Shown here in pieces: positions 19,690 to 30,179 of a stretch of DNA of 64,000 nucleotides. The DNA lies in the NCBI GenBank assembly GCA_946480695.1, contig CAMLKG010000009.1, positions 62,001-126,000 on the forward strand. The letters run 5' to 3'. How positions within the stretch are numbered: position 1 is the stretch's first letter; every line of letters starts with the position of its first letter. Under the pieces are notes generated by a model. The model saw nothing but the letters and a program-made list of their open reading frames with translations. It was not told the DNA's origin and ran no database searches. This stretch comes from an uncultured Cellvibrio sp. GTDB taxonomy: Bacteria > Pseudomonadota > Gammaproteobacteria > Pseudomonadales > Cellvibrionaceae. Position numbers and translations under genes: made by a program.

Positions 19690-19930
19690 TGTGCAGTAAA
19701 CAAACCCTTATGACGCAAAATGGTTAAATTGGAAGCAGGATTAATAATGTCGGATAAGCGGAGTTTAGTCAGGGTTTGGGTATCAGGCAACAACCATAAG
19801 CAATCTCTATGCCTAATGAACAAATAATGTTACTTGTCAAGTTGTTTGTCGGGAAAATCGACTGGGTATATGGGTAATACCCGGTCTTTTAGCGGGTCAA
19901 TCGGTAATATCGATGTTAGGGGAAAGCAGT

Positions 19931-20656
19931 TTAGAGGCGGAAGTTTTCGCCCAGGTAAACCTCGCGGACCTTGGTGTTACTTAAAACGGTTTCTGCATCG
20001 CCTTCGGCAATAATATGGCCTTCGCTGACAATGTAGGCGGTCTCGCAAATATCGAGGGTTTCACGCACGTTGTGGTCGGTAATCAGCACACCGATACCGC
20101 GGTCCTTGAGATGGCGGACGATTTCCTTGATGTCATTAACGGAAATAGGGTCAACGCCCGCGAAAGGTTCGTCCAACAAAATAAATTTGGGATCAGTCGC
20201 CAGGGCACGTGCAATTTCAACCCGACGGCGCTCACCGCCGGATAAGGCCATGCCCAGGCTGTCGCGAATATGGGTAATGTGGAATTCGTTAAGGAGTAAT
20301 TCCAGTTTTTCCTTGCGCTGTTTGATATCCATATCCTTGCGTGTTTCCAGGATCGCCATGATGTTATCGGCCACACTCAACTTGCGAAAAATAGACGCTT
20401 CTTGCGGCAGATAGCCAATTCCCGCGCGGGCGCGCCCGTGAATCGGCAGGTTGGTAATGTCACGGTCATCAATCAATACTGTGCCATTATCAGCGGGGAC
20501 CAGGCCGGCAATCATATAAAAACAGGTTGTCTTGCCTGCGCCATTTGGGCCCAGCAGGCCCACGATATGACCGCTTTCCACCGTGATGGATACGTCGATA
20601 ACAACCCTGCGCTTCTTGTAACTTTTAGCGAGATGGCGAGCGTATAAATAGGACAT
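19931..20656 (-). CDS. lptB: LPS export ABC transporter ATP-binding protein
   Basis: A 241-residue ABC ATPase. Walker A is GPNGAGKTT (about residues 35-43), the signature is LSGGERRR and Walker B ends in LLDEPF followed by AGVDP. LptB powers extraction of lipopolysaccharide from the inner membrane together with LptF and LptG (not in this window) and hands it to LptC and LptA. The adjacent lptA and lptC genes settle the assignment among branched-chain-type ATPases. It follows lptA by five bases. Confidence 0.97.
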   Translation of the reverse strand: MSYLYARHLAKSYKKRRVVIDVSITVESGHIVGLLGPNGAGKTTCFYMIAGLVPADNGTVLIDDRDITNLPIHGRARAGIGYLPQEASIFRKLSVADNIMAILETRKDMDIKQRKEKLELLLNEFHITHIRDSLGMALSGGERRRVEIARALATDPKFILLDEPFAGVDPISVNDIKEIVRHLKDRGIGVLITDHNVRETLDICETAYIVSEGHIIAEGDAETVLSNTKVREVYLGENFRL

Positions 20657-20661
20657 AGGGA

Positions 20662-21318
20662 TTAATTTTGTGAGGCGCTGGTGGATGAGTTAACGGCACT
20701 GCTGGCGTTGGTAGTCGGCACCACCGGGATTGTATCCTGGTTTCCGCTTTTAATTTCAATCGCACCCTGGTCTTTTGCGCCCTTGGGGGGAATCACGATT
20801 TCAATACGCTGGGCGTTGCCATCGGTGCTGCTGTTGCCCGCGGCTTTCATCACTTCCTTTACCAGGTCGTAATCAATGCGAGGGCCGCTCATAACCGCGC
20901 CGTTTTGTTCGACCGAGGCATCCTCAATTAATAGCAAGCGCTGGTTGTGTGGTGTGTAGGTGATTTGTTTGGCGGCGGCTGTGACCAAACCCTGGTCTTT
21001 TTCCGGTTGTTGCTGGAAGCGCGCCGGATTGCCCTGGGCAACCATTTTTTCCACATCATTGTCAGTGTTGGTATGGATCACGATGGAGTCGGCAGAAATT
21101 ACCAGTGTGCCTTGCTGGATAATGACTGACCCGGTATAGGTGGCAATCCCGTTTTTTTGATCGACGGTAAGCTTGTCAGCGGAGCCGCGGATGGTTTCGT
21201 TTTTATCGCTGGGTAACGCAAATAGGTTGCTGGCGTGAAGGCTTGCCAGCAGGCTGAAAGCAACCAAATGGCGCACGAGGTGCGCGGGTTTTCTAGGTGG
21301 GAACTTAACGAGGATCAT
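20662..21318 (-). CDS. lptA: LPS transport periplasmic protein LptA
   Basis: A 218-residue periplasmic bridge protein that passes LPS from LptC to the outer-membrane LptD. The start overlaps the end of lptC by 14 bases. A hydrophobic signal segment ([19 protein letters not shown]) is followed by the OstA-like domain ([23 protein letters not shown]). The C-terminus ends in a low-complexity Ser/Asn-rich tail ([19 protein letters not shown]), longer than in E. coli LptA (185 aa). It is translationally linked to lptC and followed closely by lptB. Confidence 0.95.
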   Translation of the reverse strand: MILVKFPPRKPAHLVRHLVAFSLLASLHASNLFALPSDKNETIRGSADKLTVDQKNGIATYTGSVIIQQGTLVISADSIVIHTNTDNDVEKMVAQGNPARFQQQPEKDQGLVTAAAKQITYTPHNQRLLLIEDASVEQNGAVMSGPRIDYDLVKEVMKAAGNSSTDGNAQRIEIVIPPKGAKDQGAIEIKSGNQDTIPVVPTTNASSAVNSSTSASQN

Positions 21319-21916
21319 AAACAGCCTTAACCTGGGACTTTAACTGGAGCCGACTCTGCGCCAGATCGGCATCCATACCTATAGCGTCTATCTGGCCTTT
21401 TGCGCTGCGCATCTTAACAGCTTTGTCGGTTTCCGCGAATTGTTCCCGGGCGCGCACCCGGAGTTCGTCAGTGGTGACACGTACCAGTCCCTGGCTGGGT
21501 GAGTCTTGCTGGATAACGACATCACCCAGCAGGCGAATCAATTCATTATTCGATTCGCTGCGACCGTCGGTCGCTGACAAGCGCCAGGGAGTACCGTTCT
21601 GGGTGTTGTAGAAAATCATCTTTGGGGCATCGATCAAGGTATAGTCCTGGATAGAAGGGCCGTCCGGGTTGGGTTGGTAGAGGGCAACTTTGGGGGTGGT
21701 CAATTCGAAATGCAACTTTCCTGCGGCATCGAATTCACGCGTTTGTACTTGCTTCATATAGATTTGCGGGAAACCACCGGGATCGTATTCGTAGGGGGTT
21801 TGTTCTGCTTTTTTGCGCACAAAAAATAAAAAGAAGCACAGCACCAATACGCCCGCCACTAGCCAGGGGCCGGGGATGCGTTGGTGGATGCGGTAAAGCC
21901 GTTGGGATAAATTCAT
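21305..21916 (-). CDS. lptC: LPS export protein LptC
   Basis: A 203-residue bitopic inner-membrane protein with one N-terminal helix (PGPWLVAGVLVLCFFLFFV, about 16-34) and a periplasmic OstA/LptC jellyroll. It receives LPS from LptBFG and hands it to LptA. Family match is by the pattern around QVQTREFDAAGKLHFEL and by position between kdsC and lptA. Its stop overlaps the start of lptA (shared 14 bases), so expression is coupled. Confidence 0.93.
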   Translation of the reverse strand: MNLSQRLYRIHQRIPGPWLVAGVLVLCFFLFFVRKKAEQTPYEYDPGGFPQIYMKQVQTREFDAAGKLHFELTTPKVALYQPNPDGPSIQDYTLIDAPKMIFYNTQNGTPWRLSATDGRSESNNELIRLLGDVVIQQDSPSQGLVRVTTDELRVRAREQFAETDKAVKMRSAKGQIDAIGMDADLAQSRLQLKSQVKAVYDPR

Positions 21917-21950
21917 AACTTATTGGTTGATCCGTATGCGTCGTCCAGGG

Positions 21951-22487
21951 TCAGGTAGCGGTGCTGAGGTAATCTGCCAGGGCTGTATCGAAGGTGTCCT
22001 GTGCTTGCATGATCAGATCACAGGCAGAGCGTACCGCACCTTCGCCACCGCGCTCCCGGCTTTGCCAGTGTGACCTGGCGGCGACGCTGCAATGGGCGTT
22101 GGCTACCGCCAGCGCCAATCCTACCCGCGTCATTATTCCCAGGTCCGGCCAGTCATCGCCCATAAAGGCAATCTCATTGAGGGGAATGGGGTGCTGTTGC
22201 AGGATTTCCTGCAACGCATCCCATTTATCTTCCCGGCCCTGGACCAGAATTTTAATGCCCAGGTCCCTGGCGCGACGGGCAACCAGGTCGCTGGTGCGGC
22301 CAGTGATAATGCCGACCTTAACCCCGGTCTTCTGTAACAGTTTGATACCATGGCCGTCCAGGGTGCTGAACGCCTTGAACTCTTCGCCGCTATTGCCGAA
22401 ATAAAGCTTGCCGTCGGTCAATACACCATCCACATCAAGCAGCAGCAATTTTATGCGCGCAGCGCGCTCACGTAATTCGGGGTTCAT
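21951..22487 (-). CDS. kdsC: 3-deoxy-D-manno-octulosonate 8-phosphate phosphatase
   Basis: A 178-residue HAD phosphatase that dephosphorylates Kdo-8-phosphate in LPS core synthesis. The catalytic motif LLLDVDGVLTDG is at residues 15-26, and motif III/IV is AFMGDDWPDLGIM. The family forms tetramers and has no cap domain, which matches this short length. It sits between kdsD (16-bp gap, upstream on the same strand) and lptC, the usual order. Confidence 0.96.
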   Translation of the reverse strand: MNPELRERAARIKLLLLDVDGVLTDGKLYFGNSGEEFKAFSTLDGHGIKLLQKTGVKVGIITGRTSDLVARRARDLGIKILVQGREDKWDALQEILQQHPIPLNEIAFMGDDWPDLGIMTRVGLALAVANAHCSVAARSHWQSRERGGEGAVRSACDLIMQAQDTFDTALADYLSTAT

Positions 22488-22502
22488 AGGGTTTCCGTTA
22501 GG

Positions 22503-23474
22503 TTAAATAATGCCGGCGCGCAGCAGGTCATTGATCTTTACGACACCAACCAGTTTTTGTTGTTCGTCGGTAACCAGTAAAACGTTGATCCTGGCCTGCT
22601 CCATCAGCGCCAAAGCTTCCGCCGCCAGGGTATTGTCGCGCAACATTTTGGGGGCGGTATTCATCAGTTCGCCGACGGTTGCAATGCGGATATCCACCCC
22701 GCGGTCGATACTGCGGCGCAGATCGCCGTCGGTAAAAATCCCCCGTAAATCTCCCGCAGGGTCCATGACGGTGGTCATACCAAAACCTTTTTGGGACATC
22801 TCCATCAGTGCGTCGAGCATGGGGGTTTCCGGCAGGACACGCGGGATTTCTTCGCCGCTGTGCATGACATCGCTCAGGCGCAACAGCAGCTTGCGACCCA
22901 AGGCTCCACCGGGATGGGAGAACGCAAAATCTTCGGCGGTGAAACCGCGTGCTTCCAGCAGGGCTATAGCAAGTGCATCACCCATTACCAGGGTTGCTGT
23001 GGTGCTGGATGTGGGGGCAAGATCCAGTGGACAGGCTTCATATACCACACTGATATCCAGGTTAACCTCCGCAACCTCGGCAATAGTGGAGTTGGGGTTG
23101 CTGGTCATACTGATTATCTTGATACCGGCGCGCTTCAATAACGGCAGGAGCGCCACAATTTCATTCGAGGATCCCGAATAGGAAATGGCGAGGACTATGT
23201 CGTCCCTGGTAATCATTCCCAGATCGCCATGGCTGGCCTCACCCGGATGGACGAAGAAAGACGGGGTGCCTGTACTCGCAAGGGTTGCCGCTATTTTTTT
23301 ACCGATATGGCCCGACTTGCCCATGCCCGTCACTATGACCCGGCCGGTGCCATTCATAATCAATTCACAGGCCTGGGCAAATTGGCCATCGATGCGGCTT
23401 ATCAATGCCGTGACCGCTTCCGCCTCCAGGCGAATGGTGCGTAACGCAGAGCTGACATAATCAAAAGCGGCCAT
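22503..23474 (-). CDS. kdsD: Arabinose-5-phosphate isomerase
   Basis: A 323-residue sugar isomerase converting ribulose-5-phosphate to arabinose-5-phosphate, the first step of Kdo synthesis. The SIS domain is N-terminal (VIVTGMGKSGHIGKKIAATL; GEASHGDLGMI) and a pair of CBS domains is C-terminal. The frame is open to 23528, but the family start MAAFDYVSSALRTIRLEAEA at 23474 with GGGA upstream is preferred. It is the first gene of kdsD-kdsC-lptC-lptA-lptB and diverges from mlaC across a 298-bp gap. Confidence 0.95.
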   Translation of the reverse strand: MAAFDYVSSALRTIRLEAEAVTALISRIDGQFAQACELIMNGTGRVIVTGMGKSGHIGKKIAATLASTGTPSFFVHPGEASHGDLGMITRDDIVLAISYSGSSNEIVALLPLLKRAGIKIISMTSNPNSTIAEVAEVNLDISVVYEACPLDLAPTSSTTATLVMGDALAIALLEARGFTAEDFAFSHPGGALGRKLLLRLSDVMHSGEEIPRVLPETPMLDALMEMSQKGFGMTTVMDPAGDLRGIFTDGDLRRSIDRGVDIRIATVGELMNTAPKMLRDNTLAAEALALMEQARINVLLVTDEQQKLVGVVKINDLLRAGII

Positions 23475-23772
23475 AAAAAATCCCATTGCAGGCGATTCGG
23501 GGTTGGGCATTATAACGGGGCCTCGCATTTAGGCGAGTTGTGTTTAGGTTTTTTCCCGCATGGGGCTTAAGCATTGTAACGCAGCGGTGTTATAGTGCAC
23601 CCCGCATAGCCACTGGCCGCGCTTCGGTCCAACAAAAAAACGCCACACCCATAACCCTCTAACAAAGAATGGCACCTTAAGGAACTTGCGCTGTCTCATG
23701 CTTGGCTGTAAGACAATCAGGGCATAAGGCAATTACGCTTTAGCCGCATTTGGTTAATGGAAGGTTTATACG

Positions 23773-24402
23773 ATGAAGATTGTTTCCCTGTTTAAATCCC
23801 TGTTCGGATTTTCCCTTTTTATCGCATTGGTGTTATCGCAATTTGCCGCTGCCCAGGAGCCTGTTACCCCAGCCGCGGAGCCCAAGGCGATTGTAGAATC
23901 TGTTGCCCAACAACTATTCGGCTTGGTAAAGGCCAAAAATGCGTCCAAGGTATCGGATGATGAATATTACAAACAGGTTGAAAAGGTAATGGACCCGGTA
24001 GTTAATTTTCCTTTTATTGCCGGTTCGGTAATGGGTAAGGCCACCTACAAACAAGCCACACCCGCCCAGCGTGAACAATTCCTTAAAGTCTTCAAGGATG
24101 GCATGGTCAGGTCCCTGGCCAAGGGAATCCTGGGGTATGCGAATAGTAAGGTGGTAATCGTCGGTGTAGATACAGTAAAAGCGGATCGCGTGGTAGTGAA
24201 GCAGGAGGTCAGTGCCGAAGGCGCGACCCACAAGCTGGATTACACCATGGTAAAAGCCAGGTCTGGTGACTGGAAACTGATTAATGTTGTGCTTAACGGC
24301 GTGAACCTGGGGCAGTCATTCAGCAGCCAGTTCAAAGCGGGCCTGAAGAAGCACAACAACAATATTGATCAGGTGATTGCGACCTGGCTCGTTGATGCAT
24401 AA
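23773..24402 (+). CDS. mlaC: Phospholipid-binding periplasmic protein MlaC (Ttg2D family), orphan
   Basis: A 209-residue secreted protein: signal peptide MKIVSLFKSLFGFSLFIALV... cleaved near AAAQ (about residue 28), then the MlaC/Ttg2 domain (VMDPVVNFPFIAGSVMGK; TPAQREQFLKVFKDGMVRSLA). MlaC shuttles phospholipids between the outer-membrane MlaA and the inner-membrane MlaFEDB complex. Normally mlaF, mlaE and mlaD precede it and mlaB follows. Here the 298 bp upstream reach straight to the divergent kdsD, and a terminator then ibaG follow, so none of the partners is at this locus. A terminator directly after the gene makes it a single-gene transcript. Confidence 0.9.
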   Translation: MKIVSLFKSLFGFSLFIALVLSQFAAAQEPVTPAAEPKAIVESVAQQLFGLVKAKNASKVSDDEYYKQVEKVMDPVVNFPFIAGSVMGKATYKQATPAQREQFLKVFKDGMVRSLAKGILGYANSKVVIVGVDTVKADRVVVKQEVSAEGATHKLDYTMVKARSGDWKLINVVLNGVNLGQSFSSQFKAGLKKHNNNIDQVIATWLVDA

Positions 24403-24424
24403 CGGGTAAAAGGTATATCCCCTA

Positions 24425-24457
24425 AAAGCCCCGGCCGCAAACCGGGGCTTTGTTTTT
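24425..24457 (+). terminator. Terminator after mlaC
   Basis: AAAGCCCCGG (24425-24434), seven-base loop, CCGGGGCTTT (24442-24451), then GTTTTT. It ends the mlaC transcript, so ibaG-murA must have their own promoter in the following 115 bp. Confidence 0.9.
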
Positions 24458-24573
24458 ACCCCGAAACAGGATTTCCGGGTGCGAGTTGCCGGTAGTTCCG
24501 GTAAACTTCGCGGCTTATTTATGGTTGCAGTTCACCTGCATTGCAATTCTGACCAATCCTTCCGAGTAGAACT

Positions 24574-26132
<1,559 letters not shown>

Positions 26133-26134
26133 GC

Positions 26135-26773
26135 ATGAGCCAGATGCTGACCATCGCGCTTACCAAGGGGCGCATTCTTGAAGAAACCTTGCCGCTGCTG
26201 GCGGCAGCGGATATCCATCCGCTTGAAGATATGGAAAAAAGCCGCAAGTTGGTCTTTGAAACTTCGCAACCCAATGTGCGGTTTTTATTATTGCGCGGTG
26301 CGGATGTCCCCACCTATGTGCAGTTTGGCGCGGCGGATATGGGTATTTCCGGCAAGGATACATTGATGGAAAACGGTGCTGACGGTTTGTATGAGCCGCT
26401 GGATTTGAACATCGCGCGTTGCAAACTGATGACAGCGGGTGTTAAGGGCCAGGCCACACCGGTGGGGCGTATCCGTGTGGCGACCAAATATGTGAATGTG
26501 GCGAAACAATATTACGCCGCGCAAGGCCGCCAGATCGATGTGATTAAACTGTACGGCGCTATGGAGTTGGCGCCGATTATGAATTTAGCGGATGAAATTG
26601 TGGATATTGTGGATACTGGAAATACGTTGCGTGCAAATGGCTTGGAGCCGCGTGAATTTATCGCCGATATTAGCTCGCGTTTGATCGTCAACAAAGCGTC
26701 TATGAAAATGAAGCACGTTCAAATCCAGGCAATTATCGATTGCGTTGCCGGCGCCATACATTCTGCCGCGTAA
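26135..26773 (+). CDS. hisG: ATP phosphoribosyltransferase, short form
   Basis: A 212-residue HisG of the short class (HisGS), which lacks the C-terminal ACT-like regulatory domain and needs HisZ as a partner; HisZ is not in this window. It catalyses the first step of histidine synthesis. Motifs: [14 protein letters not shown] near the N-terminus, [13 protein letters not shown] for ATP/PRPP binding, and [16 protein letters not shown] (PRPP loop). It starts two bases after murA, implying coupling, and is followed after 101 bp by hisD. Confidence 0.96.
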   Translation: MSQMLTIALTKGRILEETLPLLAAADIHPLEDMEKSRKLVFETSQPNVRFLLLRGADVPTYVQFGAADMGISGKDTLMENGADGLYEPLDLNIARCKLMTAGVKGQATPVGRIRVATKYVNVAKQYYAAQGRQIDVIKLYGAMELAPIMNLADEIVDIVDTGNTLRANGLEPREFIADISSRLIVNKASMKMKHVQIQAIIDCVAGAIHSAA

Positions 26774-26874
26774 GTTCCCCGCTATGCCATCGATTGCAAA
26801 TGGCAATGAGCAATTACAATCGCTGGTGAGCATTATAAATTTCGTTTCATTTCTTTTATCGCAACGAGCTTTTT

Positions 26875-28182
26875 ATGTCTGATTCTGTTATCACCCGTTT
26901 GGATGCGAGCCAGGACGATTTTAACCAGCGCCTGGATCAGTTATTGGCCTGGGAATCGGTCAGCGACACCCATGTGGCTGCGGTTGTTGATGACATTTTG
27001 CATCAGGTAAAAGCGCGCGGCGATGCGGCGGTATTGGAGTACACCAATAAGTTTGATCGTCGCAATGCGCAAACAATTGATGATTTGGTGGTTTCATCCG
27101 CGCAATTACATGCGGCCTTGAATGACATTACCCCTGAACAGCGTCTTGCGTTGGAAGTTGCTGCCGAACGGATTCGCAACTATCACCAACACCAATTGCA
27201 ATCATCCTGGCGCTATACCGAAGCGGATGGCACTGTGCTTGGCCAACAAATTTCCGCCATGGAGCGTGTGGGCCTTTATGTTCCAGGTGGTAAGGCTTCC
27301 TATCCCTCATCCGTGCTGATGAATGCAATCCCGGCGAAAGTGGCGGGAGTTGATCAACTGACCATGGTGGTACCGGCGCCTGATGGGGAAATCAGTCCCA
27401 TAGTGCTGGCCGCCGCGGCAATTGCCGGGGTTGATCGCGTTATTACTATTGGCGGAGCACAAGCAGTTGCTGCACTGGCATTTGGTACCGGGACTATCAC
27501 CAAGGTCGATAAAATTGTGGGCCCCGGAAATATTTATGTCGCCACGGCAAAGCGCGCGGTCTTTGGCCAGGTAGCGATTGACATGATTGCCGGCCCTTCG
27601 GAAATTTTGATTATTTGTGATGGCTTGACAGACCCGGATTGGATCGCCATGGATTTATTCAGCCAGGCTGAGCATGACGAGCAGGCCCAGGCAATTTTGT
27701 TAAGTCCGGATGCAGAATTCCTGGATAAAGTGGAACAATCCATCAAAAAATTATTGCCAACACTTGAGCGCAATGAAATTGCCGGTGTGTCATTAAAAAA
27801 TCGCGGCGCATTAATTAAAGTTGCCGATATGCAACAGGCCTTGGCGGTGAGTAATCGTATAGCGCCTGAGCATTTGGAACTATCTGTTGCCGATCCTGAA
27901 TCTTTATTGCCGCAAATTCGCCACGCCGGTGCGATTTTTATGGGACGCCATACACCAGAGGCTTTAGGGGATTACTGTGCCGGGCCGAATCATGTGTTGC
28001 CCACATCCGGTACTGCGCGTTTCTCTTCGCCGTTAGGTGTTTATGATTTTCAAAAGCGCAGTTCAATTATTATGTGTTCCCCGGCGGGTGCCTCTGTGCT
28101 TTCAAAAACGGCATCGGTACTTGCGCGCGGTGAGCAACTTGAAGCCCATGCGCGTTCGGCGGAATATCGTATTATCGAATAG
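26875..28182 (+). CDS. hisD: Histidinol dehydrogenase
   Basis: A 435-residue zinc enzyme that oxidises L-histidinol twice to L-histidine with NAD+. Conserved segments include [22 protein letters not shown], the NAD+/zinc region [28 protein letters not shown] and the metal-ligand histidines in [13 protein letters not shown] and the C-terminal region. Length is normal (434 in E. coli). hisC, which follows hisD in E. coli and P. aeruginosa, is absent: a terminator and the convergent protease gene come next. Confidence 0.97.
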   Translation: MSDSVITRLDASQDDFNQRLDQLLAWESVSDTHVAAVVDDILHQVKARGDAAVLEYTNKFDRRNAQTIDDLVVSSAQLHAALNDITPEQRLALEVAAERIRNYHQHQLQSSWRYTEADGTVLGQQISAMERVGLYVPGGKASYPSSVLMNAIPAKVAGVDQLTMVVPAPDGEISPIVLAAAAIAGVDRVITIGGAQAVAALAFGTGTITKVDKIVGPGNIYVATAKRAVFGQVAIDMIAGPSEILIICDGLTDPDWIAMDLFSQAEHDEQAQAILLSPDAEFLDKVEQSIKKLLPTLERNEIAGVSLKNRGALIKVADMQQALAVSNRIAPEHLELSVADPESLLPQIRHAGAIFMGRHTPEALGDYCAGPNHVLPTSGTARFSSPLGVYDFQKRSSIIMCSPAGASVLSKTASVLARGEQLEAHARSAEYRIIE

Positions 28183-28206
28183 GCGATTAATCACTACTGA
28201 AAAATA

Positions 28207-28230
28207 AACGGGTGCGTTCAGGCACCCGTT
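28207..28230 (+). terminator. Terminator after hisD
   Basis: AACGGGTGC (28207-28215), loop GTTCAG, GCACCCGTT (28222-28230), followed by TTCATTT. It lies between the convergent hisD and the protease gene and also reads as a stem from the other strand. Confidence 0.85.
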
Positions 28231-28253
28231 TTCATTTGTGCGAATTTATTTGT

Positions 28254-29369
28254 TCAGGTTTTTGTCGGTGGAAAAGCAGCAATGGCTTTAATTTCCAGGG
28301 ATTTGCCATCGCGGATAATTCGAAAATTAATTTCCGCGTTGGGCTGGATGTTAGCCAGTGCGTGATTGATAGTGGTAATGGGTGCCAAGGGAATATTGTC
28401 GATATGTGTAATTATATCGTTTACCTTCAGTCCGGCTTTTTCTGCCGGGCTGTCTTTGTCGATACCGGTAATCAATAAACCATCACTGCCGGATTTTTTT
28501 ATCGCATCAGGCATTAATTGGGTAACGGAAATGCCTAGCCAGCCGCGCCTTACTCCACCAAATTCAACGATTTGTTTAAGTGAGTTCATGGCTTTGTCGA
28601 TAGGCACAGCAAAGCTGATTCCGAACGACGCGCCGGTTTCATCAAGCATGGCGGTATTGATACCGATCAAGTTGCCGTAGGCATCAACAAGCGCGCCGCC
28701 GGAATTGCCGGGATTAATCGCCGCATCCGTCTGGATAAAATTTTCAGCGCTGTTAATGCCGAGGTTCCAGCGACCGGTTGCGCTCACAATCCCCTGGCTT
28801 ACGCTCTGGCCAACCCCGAAAGGGTTGCCGATGGCGAGGACTACATCACCAACGCGGATATTGTCGGAATTACCCAGATTAATAGCGGTTATATTATCCA
28901 GCTTGATACGCAATACCGCTAAATCATTCGCCTTGTCGATTCCAACAAGCTCAGCGGCAGTCACCCTGCCATCATAAAGGAGAACGGCGATTCGGTCGGC
29001 GCCGTTGATGACATGGTTGTTCGTCAGGATAAGCCCGTTGGCATCGACAATAACGCCGGAACCGAGGGTTTTTTCCATGCGCTCCTGTTGCGGAACATTG
29101 GAATTGTTATAAAGCTGGCGAAAAAAAGGATGGTTATAAAAATTTTGGTAACGCTGCACCACACGTTTTTCAGTATAAATATTTACCACCGCAGGTGCCG
29201 CGCGATTAACGGCGTCAGCATAAGACACCACACCAATACCCATATTTGATAGAGGCTGGATTGTCGGTGGTGTGCCGCGCAATTGTGGAAAGAGGAGGAG
29301 CGCAAGTAAAGCAATGATTACGCCTGCGGTCACCGGCCAGCCGATAAAATTAAGCAAGCGTTTTAACAT
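28254..29369 (-). CDS. algW: Periplasmic serine protease of the DegS/AlgW type
   Basis: A 371-residue S1C protease anchored by one N-terminal helix (VTAGVIIALLALLLFPQL, about 13-30). The catalytic triad is visible: His119 in LTNNHVINGAD, Asp149 in DKANDLAVL, Ser223 in NPGNSGGALVD. One C-terminal PDZ domain (GWLGISVTQLMPDAIKKSG..., then DSPAEKAGLKVNDIITHIDN) fits DegS/AlgW rather than two-PDZ DegP/MucD. AlgW starts cleavage of the anti-sigma factor MucA when unfolded outer-membrane proteins bind its PDZ domain. The frame is open to 29477, but GGAG precedes the ATG at 29369 and gives the family start. In P. aeruginosa algW also follows the murA-hisG-hisD block, which supports the name. Confidence 0.9.
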   Translation of the reverse strand: MLKRLLNFIGWPVTAGVIIALLALLLFPQLRGTPPTIQPLSNMGIGVVSYADAVNRAAPAVVNIYTEKRVVQRYQNFYNHPFFRQLYNNSNVPQQERMEKTLGSGVIVDANGLILTNNHVINGADRIAVLLYDGRVTAAELVGIDKANDLAVLRIKLDNITAINLGNSDNIRVGDVVLAIGNPFGVGQSVSQGIVSATGRWNLGINSAENFIQTDAAINPGNSGGALVDAYGNLIGINTAMLDETGASFGISFAVPIDKAMNSLKQIVEFGGVRRGWLGISVTQLMPDAIKKSGSDGLLITGIDKDSPAEKAGLKVNDIITHIDNIPLAPITTINHALANIQPNAEINFRIIRDGKSLEIKAIAAFPPTKT

Positions 29370-29405
29370 TGCAGCTATCTCCGCGGATTTATTTTTTTCA
29401 TTCAA

Positions 29406-29429
29406 CAAAAACCCCGCAAATGCGGGGTT
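29406..29429 (-). terminator. Hairpin with T tract upstream of algW
   Basis: On the minus strand AACCCCGCA, two-base loop, TGCGGGGTT (29429 down to 29410), followed by TTTTGTTG. It lies 40 bp before the algW start codon, after the two-gene islet. It may end the zapG/islet transcript or act as an attenuator inside the algW leader. Confidence 0.75.
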
Positions 29430-29584
29430 GCACAATTTTTCGACGTCCTGTACGCCTGAAGTGTTAACGCCGCGCACAACGGTAGTTTGTAAATTGTGAT
29501 TTTATGGATTACTTTTGCGCGGCAAACCACAAGGGGCCGTTTACCAACTGCCCAGCCACGCAGTGGCGTGCTGCCTTGTTAGCA

Positions 29585-29962
29585 TTATACTTTAAATTCT
29601 ATAGGGTCTTTGGAAATAAAATTGGCCTTACGCATCACTGTAATTGCAATTACTTCCCGGTTATCTTTTCCTGCGGCGTCTTTAGTTTTTGATATTACGC
29701 ATGGAATATTGATGTCTGATTTTGTGCAGCGAACATTAAATGAATCGTTGTGTTTCATGCGCATAAGCTGACTTATGTAAACTGTAGTAAGCCGATTAAA
29801 GATTCCTTGGAGCTCCGTAATGGTGATAGCTGGTGTATTTCTAGGATGATTCATTCTGTCTTTTACAAAATGAACTGACATTTTGAACTTTAGACGCTCC
29901 TTTGAAAATTTCTCATTCAGTACAGCTTCTAAAACAGATATTTCATTTATTGAAATTCCCAT
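29585..29962 (-). CDS. Unrecognised small protein, resembles a phage-type conserved family
   Basis: A 125-residue protein with no signal peptide or membrane segment. AGGGG stands at normal distance before its ATG, and it overlaps the preceding small gene by 20 bases. Residues 30-55 read HFVKDRMNHPRNTPAITITELQG-like and the C-terminus reads TVMRKANFISKDP; a His-Phe...Asp-Arg...H-P-R-N...ITVMRK layout recalls small conserved proteins of tailed phages, and more loosely the BECR-fold RNases. That likeness is from memory and is weak. The AT-rich wobble choices differ by eye from the neighbours. With the upstream 78-residue gene it forms a coupled pair inserted between zapG and algW. No function is claimed. 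Confidence 0.6.
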   Translation of the reverse strand: MGISINEISVLEAVLNEKFSKERLKFKMSVHFVKDRMNHPRNTPAITITELQGIFNRLTTVYISQLMRMKHNDSFNVRCTKSDINIPCVISKTKDAAGKDNREVIAITVMRKANFISKDPIEFKV

Positions 29963-30179
29963 TATTTTCCCCTGTATGTACTGAAAATAGAGCGGCTAAT
30001 TTGGTGTTAAGCTCCTCAGTTGTTGCTGCGAAAATGGTGCCCGCGAGTTCTGATTCATTAATAGTTCCAATTCTTACCTCAAACTCCTGATTATCGAACG
30101 AGTCAACGAATACTGCTACGCCGGAATCCTTATCAATGAATGATGCGTAGTTATCAGTAATTGACATGTCAAATTTCAT
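29943..30179 (-). CDS. Unrecognised small acidic protein, first gene of the islet pair
   Basis: A 78-residue acidic protein starting MKFDMSITDNYASFIDKDSG, preceded by AGGGGAATTT before the ATG, so translation is credible. It contains two short beta-like segments (VAVFVDSFDNQEFEVRIGT) and a helical stretch (ATTEELNTKLAALFSVHT). No signal peptide, cysteine or known motif. Its end overlaps the start of the 125-residue gene, so the two are translated together. The pairing of a small acidic protein with a basic partner is reminiscent of immunity or antitoxin pairs, but nothing proves it. I do not recognise the family. Confidence 0.55.
   Translation of the reverse strand: MKFDMSITDNYASFIDKDSGVAVFVDSFDNQEFEVRIGTINESELAGTIFAATTEELNTKLAALFSVHTGENNGNFNK

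Noticed and set aside
29504..29692. Open frame on the plus strand opposite the islet tail
   Set aside because: It overlaps the better supported 125-residue gene and the attC-like fold, and its translation shows no protein-like pattern.
29585..30179. Calling the islet a known toxin-antitoxin system
   Set aside because: Neither protein shows a motif specific enough for any named toxin or antitoxin family; only gene overlap and size support it.
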